Shown here one piece after another: positions 44,806 to 53,355 of a stretch of DNA of 64,000 bases. The position numbers and the translations under genes were made by a program. The first letter of the stretch is position 1. Each line of letters begins with the position of its first letter. Under the pieces are notes generated by a model, which had not been told where the DNA came from, searched no databases, and worked only from the letters and a program-made list of their open reading frames with translations. Source of the stretch: a virus; IMG/VR virus record IMGVR_UViG_3300032245_001860, positions 62,001 to 126,000 of that record; one strand, written 5' to 3'.

Positions 44806-45631
44806 AATTCATCTCTGAAAGTTTTTTGAAGTAATTCAATACTTCAGGTTGAGCATCAAGTTTATCTCTTTGTGTATTGAAAGCATAGTGGACAACTATG
44901 AAACCACCATAAATACAATTAGGCATTTCTCTTTCTGCAGGTTTAACTTCACTCAGCCATGGTTCATCTTGTATTCCAACTTTTTCGAATTTAGCAAACT
45001 CAGAGCCTAACCAACACATAAAATTAATACTATGTCTTTCATATCCTGCCAAGACCCACTCTTTGAATTTTAATTTATCTAAGTTGTTTTCTTTTCTATA
45101 TGACTCAAAATGATAAAAAGCACTCATTGCATATCTATAATCTGACCAAGCATGATTAGTTGAATCATAAGTAACTGCTGGAAAATTTCTAACACTCATA
45201 GCACCAATTCTTTGAAGAACAAAATGATTGAGTGGATTGTTTATTGTATTAGCAAATGTAATAAAATACTGAGGATTTTCAATTCTATGTCTTATAAAGC
45301 CTTCAAAAGCATCAGTCTCCATGTAAACAATATCATCATCAATTTTGCAATAGACAGTATTTGGGTCATTGAATAAACAGTAAAACCTATGTACATTTTG
45401 AGTTGAATATCCAATTAGTGGTTCATAATCTAAAACTACTTTTTTAAAAAAATCTGGATACTGTTCAATCAAGCTATCGAAATATTCTAAGTCTTCTTTT
45501 TTATCAGTATTAATCCAAAAATAATGTTCATCAATAATATGTCTCAGCTTTAGAAGATAATTGACTTGTATTTCAAAATATCTTTTTCTTCCTACAGGTC
45601 CACCAGTTACAACACGATAATTATCAACCAT
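44804..45631 (-). CDS. glycosyltransferase-like protein, tandem paralogue 3
   Basis: 275 aa. A GT-A-like plan: RKRYFEI near residues 15-21, FWINT near 38-42, and YCKIDDDIVY with the metal-binding acidic triad D98-D100. Conserved TFANTINN, WLGSEFAKF and PNCIYGGFIVVHY follow. It is closest to the third copy (46480). Its start overlaps the previous stop by 8 nt (ATGGTTGA). It probably attaches sugars to a phage or host acceptor; the substrate is unknown. Confidence 0.65.
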   Translation of the reverse strand: MVDNYRVVTGGPVGRKRYFEIQVNYLLKLRHIIDEHYFWINTDKKEDLEYFDSLIEQYPDFFKKVVLDYEPLIGYSTQNVHRFYCLFNDPNTVYCKIDDDIVYMETDAFEGFIRHRIENPQYFITFANTINNPLNHFVLQRIGAMSVRNFPAVTYDSTNHAWSDYRYAMSAFYHFESYRKENNLDKLKFKEWVLAGYERHSINFMCWLGSEFAKFEKVGIQDEPWLSEVKPAEREMPNCIYGGFIVVHYAFNTQRDKLDAQPEVLNYFKKLSEMN

Positions 45632-46487
45632 TGTTTTCCCCTTGCATTGAAATATTATTAAAAAGTTTTAAGAAAAATCCATTGTTATACTTATCTACAT
45701 GAAGAACAAAATTGTCAAATGAATAATGAACAACGATAAAATTGCCATACACACAATTTTTCATTGATCTTTCTCTTGGTTTATAATCCGTAAGCCATGG
45801 TTCTTCATCCATTCCAACTTTGTCAAACTTATTAAATTCAGAACCTAACCATGAAACACAATTTAAGTGACATCTTTCATAATTGTGAAAAATCCATTTA
45901 TTGAATTTAAACTTTGAAATATTGCCAGAGTTCACTGATACAAAAAAATCAAAAAAAGATTTCAAGGTATAGTTTGGATCTTGAACCACTTGATTATTGA
46001 ATTTGTAATCAACAAGAGGCAATTGATTTAGTTCTTTATGTTCACCAACTCCTACAGCACCAAGCATTTGATGAATAAATGTACAGTAATTGTTGTTTAT
46101 AGTATTAGCATAAACAAGAAAATATTCAGGGTTTTCAATTCTAAACTTTATAAAATTTTCAAACTCGGATTTTTCAACAAATACAATGTCATCATCAAAT
46201 CTGACATAAACAGTTTTATCATCTTTGCATTCATCATAAAATTTGTGAATGTCTAAATGGTTAAAATTATAATTAGGGTGATCTGGTAAATATTTGATAC
46301 TGTAAAATTCTGGGTATTTTTTAGATAATAATTCTAAATAGTCAATATCAGCTTGGTCATTTGTATTGATCCACCAAACATGATTGTCTATAATATGCCT
46401 CATATTGATTAGATAATTATGAAGAATCTCTACAAATCTCTGTCTACCTGAAGGCGTTACAGAAACTACTTTGTGCCCATCAACCAT
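45624..46487 (-). CDS. glycosyltransferase-like protein, tandem paralogue 2
   Basis: 287 aa, the most diverged of the three copies. It keeps RQRFVEI, WWINTND, YVRFDDDIVF (acidic motif), YANTINN, WLGSEFNKF and NCVYGNFIVVHY. It overlaps both neighbours by 8 nt with the same ATGGTTGA junction, which was duplicated with the gene. Divergence in the middle third may reflect a different acceptor. Confidence 0.65.
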   Translation of the reverse strand: MVDGHKVVSVTPSGRQRFVEILHNYLINMRHIIDNHVWWINTNDQADIDYLELLSKKYPEFYSIKYLPDHPNYNFNHLDIHKFYDECKDDKTVYVRFDDDIVFVEKSEFENFIKFRIENPEYFLVYANTINNNYCTFIHQMLGAVGVGEHKELNQLPLVDYKFNNQVVQDPNYTLKSFFDFFVSVNSGNISKFKFNKWIFHNYERCHLNCVSWLGSEFNKFDKVGMDEEPWLTDYKPRERSMKNCVYGNFIVVHYSFDNFVLHVDKYNNGFFLKLFNNISMQGENNG

Positions 46488-47319
46488 TTTTTAATTCCCT
46501 ACTTAATGTTTGGAATAATTCTAAAATCTGAGGTTGGGCGTCAAGGTCTTTTCTTTGAGTGTAGTATGCGTAATGAACTGCTATAAAACCACCATAAATA
46601 CAATTGGGCTTTTCTCTTTCTGCTGGCTTTATTTGAGAAAGCCACTTTTCATCATCTTTTCCACAATGAACAAATTGGGCAAACTCAGACCCCATCCAAG
46701 AAAAAAAGTTTATACTATATCTTTCGAAATCAGTAAGAACCCATTTATTAAACTTCATCAAGTGAAGAGTTCCATTCTTCAAATGATTATAAAAACACAT
46801 AAAATGTCTGACAGCATACGAATAATTGTACCAAGCAGCACTGACAGAACTATAATCAACTGCTGGAAAATCTTCATGCATATTTAAAGCACCAATCTTG
46901 TCATGTATATAATAATTTATGGCATTATTGACAGTATTGGCAAAGACTAAGAAATACTGAGGATTATTAATTCTGAATCTAATGAAATTTTCAAATTCTT
47001 TATGTTCAAACCATACAATATCGTCATCTATTTTGCAGTACACAGTATTGGGGTCTATACAATATTCATAAAATCTTGCAACATTTTTACTTGTATACTT
47101 AAATTCTTCAATGTAAGGTAATTGAATGACCTCAAAAAAATCAGGATATTGGTTTACAAGAGATTCAAGGTAAAGCAAATCTTCTTCAACATTAGTGTTC
47201 AACCAAAAAACATGCTTATCAATTATTGGTCTACTTGCCAAAAGATACTCTACTAAAATTTCAACATATCTTTTTCTACCATATGGAGAATTGGTAACAA
47301 CTCTATAATTATCAACCAT
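46480..47319 (-). CDS. glycosyltransferase-like protein, tandem paralogue 1
   Basis: 279 aa, first gene of the array on the minus strand. Motifs RKRYVEI, FWLNTN, YCKIDDDIVW, VFANTVNN, WMGSEFAQF and PNCIYGGFIAVHY match the other copies. Two TGTATAA-type elements lie 11 and 37 nt upstream on the minus strand and could drive the array. Confidence 0.65.
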   Translation of the reverse strand: MVDNYRVVTNSPYGRKRYVEILVEYLLASRPIIDKHVFWLNTNVEEDLLYLESLVNQYPDFFEVIQLPYIEEFKYTSKNVARFYEYCIDPNTVYCKIDDDIVWFEHKEFENFIRFRINNPQYFLVFANTVNNAINYYIHDKIGALNMHEDFPAVDYSSVSAAWYNYSYAVRHFMCFYNHLKNGTLHLMKFNKWVLTDFERYSINFFSWMGSEFAQFVHCGKDDEKWLSQIKPAEREKPNCIYGGFIAVHYAYYTQRKDLDAQPQILELFQTLSRELKNG

Positions 47320-47355
47320 TGCAAAATATCCTTATACAATCTACAATACATTAGG

Positions 47356-47363
47356 ATTATACA
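47356..47363 (-). promoter_or_regulatory. TGTATAAT element for the glycosyltransferase array
   Basis: TGTATAAT on the minus strand lies 36 nt before the start at 47319. A second, TGTATAAG, is at 47331-47338. No matching -35 box was seen. Confidence 0.4.
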
Positions 47364-47364
47364 A

Positions 47365-47847
47365 ATGAATAATGTCGATTTTGAAGATGCTCCAGATATT
47401 CTTTCTATAGCTAAACAACTACAAGAAAAATACTATGCTTTTATTGGATCGGTAAATTTAGATTCTATTTACTTTACCAAAATGATAGGTTATAAATCAA
47501 GAAATGCCCCAGTGTATGTGATGAGTGGTTTGACTCAGGCTTGGGCAAGATCTGTTTTAAATAGTCTCCAAACAAGAAAAAACTATTGCTTAGGTGTTTG
47601 GGCTGATGAATGGGATGAACTTGAAAAATCCAAAAAAGAATGGATAGTTTTCAGATGTTTATATTCTATTAGTCCAGCTGATGATGGTAAATTAAGACCA
47701 TTTGATGTTAATGATTATGGTTTTATTGTTGAGTATTTTGTCAGAGTAGGAATAGGACCTTACTGGGAAAGTAAAGAAAATTTACCTTCTTTGCTTGATG
47801 GAAATGATATACTTCCTTTGATAATTCCAATGGATGATAACGAATAA
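47365..47847 (+). CDS. phage metallopeptidase-like protein with lost active site
   Basis: 160 aa. The C-terminal segment KKEWIVFRCLYSISPADDGKLRPFDVNDYG follows the plan of the putative phage metallopeptidase family (HExxH, then GKL, HDV and D-Y/F). The HExxH position reads FRCLY and the His of HDV is Phe, so zinc catalysis looks lost. It could serve as a structural or regulatory homologue. It abuts dnaX (1-nt overlap). The family match is by eye only. Confidence 0.4.
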   Translation: MNNVDFEDAPDILSIAKQLQEKYYAFIGSVNLDSIYFTKMIGYKSRNAPVYVMSGLTQAWARSVLNSLQTRKNYCLGVWADEWDELEKSKKEWIVFRCLYSISPADDGKLRPFDVNDYGFIVEYFVRVGIGPYWESKENLPSLLDGNDILPLIIPMDDNE

Positions 47848-48890
47848 TGAGTTTTTACAATAAATATAGACCAAGCTCTTTCAAAGATATTTATGGTTAT
47901 TCTGCTTCTATTTTACAAAAACAAATAGAACTGGGTAAAACTTCTCATGCATATATTTTGTCAGGTCCTCCTGGTACGGGTAAAACAACTCTTGCCAGAG
48001 TAGCTTCTATAGCACTTTTATCTCAAGGTAATGACACAAATACTAAAAAACTTATATTAGATGACTCACACCCTGATGTTTACGAAATTAATTGTGCTGT
48101 AAATAATGGTGTTGATCATGTAAGAGACAACATTGTTCAACTTGCAAGGTTAGCTCCAATATCAGGAAAATATAAAATTTTCATTCTTGATGAATGTCAT
48201 ATGTTGACTACACAAGCTCAAACATCATTAATTAAGCTTACTGAAGAACCACCACCTTATGTGAAGTTCTTTTTTTGCACAACTGAACCTAATAAAATAT
48301 TACGAGCAATTAAGACAAGGTGTCAGACTTTCAATCTTAAAAAAATATCAGAATTAGATTTGTTATCAATTCTTGAAAATGTTTGTGATAGTGAAGATAT
48401 AGAATATGAAGAATCTGCTTTATCAATAATTGCTAAAGAAGCAAATGGAAGTGCAAGAACAGCATTGTCTATTTTAGAACAAGCTTCAATTCAAGATATT
48501 TCAGAAGATTTTGTGCGTACTATTCTTGATAGATCTCCAAAACAAGTTTCTATTGATCTTTGCTTTAGCATATTGAACAAAGACAGATCAAATGCTTGTA
48601 GAATTATTCAAGCTGCTCATATTGAAGGAAGAGATATAGGAAATTTATTTCTTGAATCTTCTACAATATTCATGGAAGCTTTTAAATATATAGCATTCAA
48701 ATATAAAAAGGTGGATAGAGACCCTGATATAGAAGAAATAGCTAAGACTGTACCTACTATTCAAATAGTTGAATTAACAGAACAGTTGTATAACATATCA
48801 AGTAATATAAGGCAAACTGTATCTGAGGACTTAGTAGCTATGACTGGTGTTCTCAAAACTATTGATTGGTACGCTAAAATAAATGCGTAA
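47847..48890 (+). CDS. dnaX: clamp-loader ATPase, DnaX-like
   Basis: 347 aa. It begins with the NKYRPSSFKDIYG motif of clamp loaders. Walker A is GPPGTGKT (40-47), the DEAD-type Walker B is ILDECHML, and TTEPNKI...IKTRCQTFNLKKI carries sensor 1 and the SRC-like motif. The four-Cys zinc module of bacterial DnaX is absent, and the protein is as short as the gamma form, without tau domains. With HolA it loads the phage DnaN clamp. Confidence 0.9.
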   Translation: MSFYNKYRPSSFKDIYGYSASILQKQIELGKTSHAYILSGPPGTGKTTLARVASIALLSQGNDTNTKKLILDDSHPDVYEINCAVNNGVDHVRDNIVQLARLAPISGKYKIFILDECHMLTTQAQTSLIKLTEEPPPYVKFFFCTTEPNKILRAIKTRCQTFNLKKISELDLLSILENVCDSEDIEYEESALSIIAKEANGSARTALSILEQASIQDISEDFVRTILDRSPKQVSIDLCFSILNKDRSNACRIIQAAHIEGRDIGNLFLESSTIFMEAFKYIAFKYKKVDRDPDIEEIAKTVPTIQIVELTEQLYNISSNIRQTVSEDLVAMTGVLKTIDWYAKINA

Positions 48891-48928
48891 AATTGTTCAA
48901 ATAAAGCTTCTTGCCTTCGGTAATATAA

Positions 48929-49624
48929 ATGGCGACCGAAGATCCAAAAATTGTAAGAATAGTTCAAAAAGCAAAAAAAGGTGACGAAAAATCTTTTAAA
49001 ATGCTGCTTAAGATGGTAGATGGTGACTTGCGTAAAATCGCAGGTCATTATTTTATTCTTGGCGGTGACCGTGAAGATGTCATGCAAGAGTTGAGACTTG
49101 GAGTTTACAAAGCAGTAAATTCATATGACCCAACAAAAGACACCACTTTTAAAAACTTTTGTGTTAATTTAGTTTGTAAGAGACATTTAGCAACAGCCAT
49201 TTCGTCTGCAAAAAGAATGAAAAATTCAGTGTTGAATGATTCTATTTCTTTAGATGCTCCAATTATTTTAGGAGATGACGGCAATTTACAAACTCTTGCA
49301 GACTTTATTCCAGAAAAACAAAACCCATACGATGAATCACCAGAAGTTAATCTTGTTGAAGATATCATAATCAAAGAAGAATATGAAATCAATACACAAA
49401 AACTATTAACAAGACTTACTCCATTAGAAGCTGAAATTTTTAATGAGTATGGACTTAATTCATCATATAAAGAAATTTCAATTACTCTTAATGTTCCTGC
49501 CAAATGCGTTGACAATGCACTTACAAGAATTAGAAAAAAAGCTAATGAAGTGTATATTCAATACAGAAAAGATGATGAAAAGAAGGAACCATATGGAGAA
49601 ATTGATAAAAACCCTAACAAGTAA
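48929..49624 (+). CDS. RNA polymerase sigma factor, SigH-like
   Basis: 231 aa. Region 2 reads GDREDVMQELRLGVYKAVNSYDPTK (about 46-70), then TFKNFCVNLVCKRHL, which strongly resembles Firmicutes SigH. Region 4 LTPLEAEIFNEYGLN...YKEISITLNVPAKCVDNALTRIRKKA (about 160-205) has the -35-binding helix-turn-helix. The N-terminus lacks region 1. It probably redirects host RNA polymerase. It lies between dnaX and the PurA-like gene. Confidence 0.9.
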   Translation: MATEDPKIVRIVQKAKKGDEKSFKMLLKMVDGDLRKIAGHYFILGGDREDVMQELRLGVYKAVNSYDPTKDTTFKNFCVNLVCKRHLATAISSAKRMKNSVLNDSISLDAPIILGDDGNLQTLADFIPEKQNPYDESPEVNLVEDIIIKEEYEINTQKLLTRLTPLEAEIFNEYGLNSSYKEISITLNVPAKCVDNALTRIRKKANEVYIQYRKDDEKKEPYGEIDKNPNK

Positions 49625-49634
49625 TATCTAACCC

Positions 49635-49666
49635 TTGCCAAATATTCTACGATGAAGTAGAATATT
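49635..49666 (+). promoter_or_regulatory. promoter with overlapping 10-bp inverted repeat
   Basis: TTGCCA at 49635-49640, a 17-nt spacer and TAGAAT at 49658-49663, 7 nt before ATG 49671. A perfect inverted repeat (AATATTCTAC, 6 nt, complement) at 49641-49666 covers the spacer and the -10, like an operator. Confidence 0.6.
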
Positions 49667-49670
49667 TATT

Positions 49671-50666
49671 ATGGAAACTTCAAATGTTGACGTTGTAATC
49701 GGCATGCAATATGGCGATGAAGGCAAGGGAAAGATAGCCAATCAAATGGCTTCAACTGGTGAATATGACTATGTTATCCGCTTCAATGGTGGAGGCAATG
49801 CTGGTCATACAATTTACCTCAATGGAGAGAAAATTGTTACACATCTTGTTCCTTGCGGGATTATGCATGGTGTTACTTCTGTCATCGGTAATGGTTGTGT
49901 TATCAATACACAAAAATTATTTGACGAACTTGAGTATCTTAAAGGATTTGGATTCGATACATCGCTTCTAAAGATTGCAAAAAACGCACACATAATTACT
50001 CAAGAACATATTGACGAAGATTCCAAAGATACTAAAATTGGAACAACTCGCACTGGTAATGGCCCTTGTTATAGAGACAAAGTGGCTCGTACTGGAATTC
50101 GTGCCGAGTATATTCCTGAATTAGAACCTTTTTTGATTGATATGCATAGTCTAATTCATGCAGAACCAAAGAAGTTTTTAGCTGAAGGTGCTCAAGGATA
50201 TTGGCTTGATATTGACTTTGGCGACTATCCTTTTGTCACATCTTCAAACACTGGTGTAGGAGCAGTACTAAATAATGGTTTCAATTTTAAGCAAGTACGG
50301 GATGTTGTCGGGGTTATCAAGTGTTATTCTACCTATGTTGGAGCTAAAGGATATCAAAAAGATGACGAGAGATTTGAACAACTCAGAGAAATTGGTCAAG
50401 AGTATGGAGCTACGACAGGAAGACCAAGACAAATCGACTGGCTAAATATTGATGAAGTGATAACAGCTTGCCAAATGAATGGCATAACTAAATTGATTGT
50501 CAATAAGATGGATGTTCTTAGTAAAGTAAATAATGGATGGAATTGGTACCAAGAAGGAAAGTTGCATTCAGTTGAAGATGAAGGTACATTTACACTTTGT
50601 CTGATGAGCAAAATCATGCAAAGCATTCCAAATATCAAATTTGAATTCCAAGGGCAACTACATTGA
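49671..50666 (+). CDS. short adenylosuccinate synthetase homologue (PurA/PurZ0-like)
   Basis: 331 aa against about 430 for bacterial PurA. The GTP-loop GMQYGDEGKGK (11-21) keeps the catalytic Asp (D16), and NGGGNAGHT keeps the catalytic His (H46). TSSNTGVG and YGATTGRPRQIDW follow; the last differs from the usual TGRRRRxGW of PurA. It lacks the C-terminal ~100 residues. It would join aspartate to a purine nucleotide (IMP, or dGMP in the PurZ-type pathway). The retained Asp argues against a typical PurZ. It probably has a leaderless mRNA. Confidence 0.75.
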   Translation: METSNVDVVIGMQYGDEGKGKIANQMASTGEYDYVIRFNGGGNAGHTIYLNGEKIVTHLVPCGIMHGVTSVIGNGCVINTQKLFDELEYLKGFGFDTSLLKIAKNAHIITQEHIDEDSKDTKIGTTRTGNGPCYRDKVARTGIRAEYIPELEPFLIDMHSLIHAEPKKFLAEGAQGYWLDIDFGDYPFVTSSNTGVGAVLNNGFNFKQVRDVVGVIKCYSTYVGAKGYQKDDERFEQLREIGQEYGATTGRPRQIDWLNIDEVITACQMNGITKLIVNKMDVLSKVNNGWNWYQEGKLHSVEDEGTFTLCLMSKIMQSIPNIKFEFQGQLH

Positions 50667-51784
50667 AATTTAAACTCAAAAAGTCAGATTATTTAAGCAA
50701 ATTTTCTTTAATGAGCAAGCTTGATAAGATGAAAATTTCTTTGAATGAAAATAAAACAACAGGCTCTGATAGCCTGTTGTTTTATACCAATGATGGCATA
50801 TTAAATATTTTCCTAAGCAATGGTTTATCTTCTATAAATTTCAAGATGAATATTTCTGTAGATGAAGAAAAGAATTTTGCAGTGGATGCTAATCTTTTTT
50901 ATAATGCTTTTTCAAATTTTCCAACAGATGAAGTGCAATTTGCATATCTTGAAGATGACCATTCTCTTGTTTTTGGTAATAAGAAAACAAGAGTATCGCT
51001 TAGAACTTCTTTAGTTCCAAATATTGATGATTTGCTTTTCAATTCTTTTGATATTTCATCAGATGTAAAGTTTGACAATCTAAACTATTCAAATTTTTCA
51101 GATGCCTTGAGATTGACTTCTTTTTCATGTGCTCCTGATATAGATGAATACCCATATACTTCAATCTTAATGTTTGTTGAAAAAAATGAGTTCAATTGTT
51201 GTTCTTCTGACAAACATAGAATTTCTATATATGGCAAAAAATATACAAACCAAAGTTCTCATCTTCTTCCAAAATCTTCAGCAGATTTACTTTTAAATTT
51301 TGTAAATAAAAATGATGAATTTAAATTTACTATTTATAAAAGTAAACTATTTTTGAAGTGGGATTATAATATTTTTACAACGGCTCTTGAAAATAATTCT
51401 TATCAGAGTGTATTTGAAAATTACAATAAGTTTTTTTCAGAATCGAATCATGTATTGTCTACTAAAGTTGACAAACAACAAATACTTCAATCTATCAAGT
51501 TCATTGGAAACATCTCATCTTCACATACTATAACCATGCATTTTGAAGCTGATCAACTCATTATCACAGGCTCAAGTGCAGACAAAGGAACTATAGTTGA
51601 TAAGATACAACTTGAGGAAGAAGTGGAGAGCTTAGAAGTTGTATATCTTGCAAACCATCTTCTTAAAGTTATTGAAATTCTTCCGCAAGATCAAATAACC
51701 TTAAATGTCAAAGAATACAATGGATTTTACTTGCTCATGGTTGAAACATTAAGTTATAATCACATTGTTTTTCCAATGGGTTAA
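50663..51784 (+). CDS. dnaN: sliding clamp, DnaN-like
   Basis: 373 aa, the length of bacterial beta clamps, from a TTG start that overlaps the previous stop (TTGA). It has a three-repeat pattern with TTGSDSLLFY in repeat 1, a repeat-2 region with the diagnostic SFSCAPDIDEYPYTSILM...SSDKHRIS motif (about 150-190), and a repeat-3 SSHTITMHFEADQLIITGSS. The C-terminal HIVFPMG matches the conserved beta C-terminus. It tethers DnaE to DNA. Confidence 0.85.
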   Translation: MKFKLKKSDYLSKFSLMSKLDKMKISLNENKTTGSDSLLFYTNDGILNIFLSNGLSSINFKMNISVDEEKNFAVDANLFYNAFSNFPTDEVQFAYLEDDHSLVFGNKKTRVSLRTSLVPNIDDLLFNSFDISSDVKFDNLNYSNFSDALRLTSFSCAPDIDEYPYTSILMFVEKNEFNCCSSDKHRISIYGKKYTNQSSHLLPKSSADLLLNFVNKNDEFKFTIYKSKLFLKWDYNIFTTALENNSYQSVFENYNKFFSESNHVLSTKVDKQQILQSIKFIGNISSSHTITMHFEADQLIITGSSADKGTIVDKIQLEEEVESLEVVYLANHLLKVIEILPQDQITLNVKEYNGFYLLMVETLSYNHIVFPMG

Positions 51785-51785
51785 T

Positions 51786-52784
51786 ATGTCAAGAATTTAT
51801 ATTGGATCAAAAGTAGCTGCAATAGATTCTGTCAAGAAAGAATTTCCTGACAGAATTCTTGTTTTATGTGATAATCCAGAAAATCAAGCAAAGAATTATT
51901 CTGTGTTCTTTGATCAAAATAAACTTTTTTTACATGATAACCCAAATGTAGAAAAGCTTAAGATTATTCAAACTCAGATTTCAACAAATAAAGGCACACA
52001 TTTTTTATTTTACGATGATGAGAGTTTTGATGGTCGAAACTCCTTAATTCAATCTATTAAGAAATCCAACCTTATATTTGATCATTCATATCCTTTGTAT
52101 GGTGATTATGCTGGCTTGAGAAGAGCTATTAATAGTTACTTAAATACATCTAAAAAATCAATAGATACAAATTGTTATGACTGGTTGTATAAAAATTGCC
52201 CCACTGTCAAAGTAAAATCTAAAACAACCGGATCTAAAAAAGAATCAATTTGCTATGATGTTGATTTATTGAACAAAGAGTTTGAAAAAATACTTTCAAT
52301 CAATAACAATATTAGCATTGAGGATTTACAAAACTCATCATTTGTAACTGACGCTGACATATTCGAATTTATTGAATATGTCTTGAATAACAATATTGAA
52401 GAAGCTTTTCTTTTATCAGAAAAGTTAATTGATTCTATTGGCGAACAAGCTTTATTGCTTATTCTTCTTTCACAACTTATCTTTGTTCTTGAAATAGTTT
52501 CATGTAAAGAAAATAATATTTACAACTTGGATGAAGTGACTAAGATTGTGGAGAAGAAAGATTTACTTGGAAAATACTTCAGTAATGATTGGCAAGAGTG
52601 TATTTTTACAACTAAAACTCAAAACCCTATTCGCATAAAAATTGAAATGTCAAAGAATAGACCAAGTTCTGACAAAATTTCACAGATGATAAGTTATGTG
52701 ATAGATTCTATTACGCACTTGAGAAATAATGGCAAGGTAGAACAAAGTATGTTTTTGCTTTTGAATAAAATGTTATCTGTATAA
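51786..52784 (+). CDS. clamp-loader delta subunit, HolA-like
   Basis: 332 aa from ATG 51786; the frame opens at 51765 inside dnaN. The N-terminal 110 residues show a degenerate RecA/AAA fold without Walker A, with THFLFYDDESFDGRNSL in place of an ATPase core. The C-terminal helical part (about 160-330) fits the delta collar. It sits directly after dnaN. Sequence similarity is weak, so the call rests on size, layout and context. Confidence 0.6.
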   Translation: MSRIYIGSKVAAIDSVKKEFPDRILVLCDNPENQAKNYSVFFDQNKLFLHDNPNVEKLKIIQTQISTNKGTHFLFYDDESFDGRNSLIQSIKKSNLIFDHSYPLYGDYAGLRRAINSYLNTSKKSIDTNCYDWLYKNCPTVKVKSKTTGSKKESICYDVDLLNKEFEKILSINNNISIEDLQNSSFVTDADIFEFIEYVLNNNIEEAFLLSEKLIDSIGEQALLLILLSQLIFVLEIVSCKENNIYNLDEVTKIVEKKDLLGKYFSNDWQECIFTTKTQNPIRIKIEMSKNRPSSDKISQMISYVIDSITHLRNNGKVEQSMFLLLNKMLSV

Positions 52785-52791
52785 TTTATGA

Positions 52792-53355
52792 ATGCAAGAT
52801 AACTATGAACATATTAATAAGCTTGTAGAGTTGTGTAAAAATGATGACTCTGATGCATTATTTCAACTATACGATTTCTACAAGCCATTATTGCTTTCAT
52901 CAGTAAGTCGTTGCATATATAAAAATCCAAAGCTTTCAAGATATAGAGAAGATATCTTCAGAGAGTCAGTGTTTGTACTGAAAAAGTTGATTGATCAATA
53001 CGATCCAACTCTTACTTATTTTTCTTACTTTTTATCAACCAGAATAGATATTAATCTTTTTAGATATGTAACTGACAAATACCAAACAGATGAATACTTT
53101 ATTGAAGACTATTGCCCAGACGAAGATTCATATGATCCGTTTAATAAAATAAATAGTGCAATTTCAATTCATGCAGCTTTGACAAAATTGAATGAAAAGC
53201 AACGTGAAGCTATTGAATTGTATTTTTTTGAAGGATTAGATCAAGAACAAGCATCAATTAAATTAAATATCACCCAAAGTTCTTTTTCAAAAAGATTGCA
53301 ACGAGGCTTATCTAAGATGAAAGAACTACTGGGTGATGATTTCTTACTTGACTAA
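52792..53355 (+). CDS. RNA polymerase sigma-factor-like protein
   Basis: 187 aa. The region 2-like part is YREDIFRESVFVLKKLIDQYDPT, then TYFSYFLSTRIDINLFRYV. Region 4 LNEKQREAIELYFFEGLDQEQASIKLNITQSSFSKRLQRG (about 132-172) is a clear helix-turn-helix of the ECF/sigma70 type. It is smaller than the SigH-like protein and diverged from it. Two close sigma genes around PurA-DnaN-HolA suggest staged transcription. Confidence 0.85.
   Translation: MQDNYEHINKLVELCKNDDSDALFQLYDFYKPLLLSSVSRCIYKNPKLSRYREDIFRESVFVLKKLIDQYDPTLTYFSYFLSTRIDINLFRYVTDKYQTDEYFIEDYCPDEDSYDPFNKINSAISIHAALTKLNEKQREAIELYFFEGLDQEQASIKLNITQSSFSKRLQRGLSKMKELLGDDFLLD

Noticed and set aside
49671-50666. Firm call of PurZ and a 2-aminoadenine genome.
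   Set aside because: The catalytic Asp of PurA is present and no DatZ or MazZ partner is visible, so it is kept only as a possibility.
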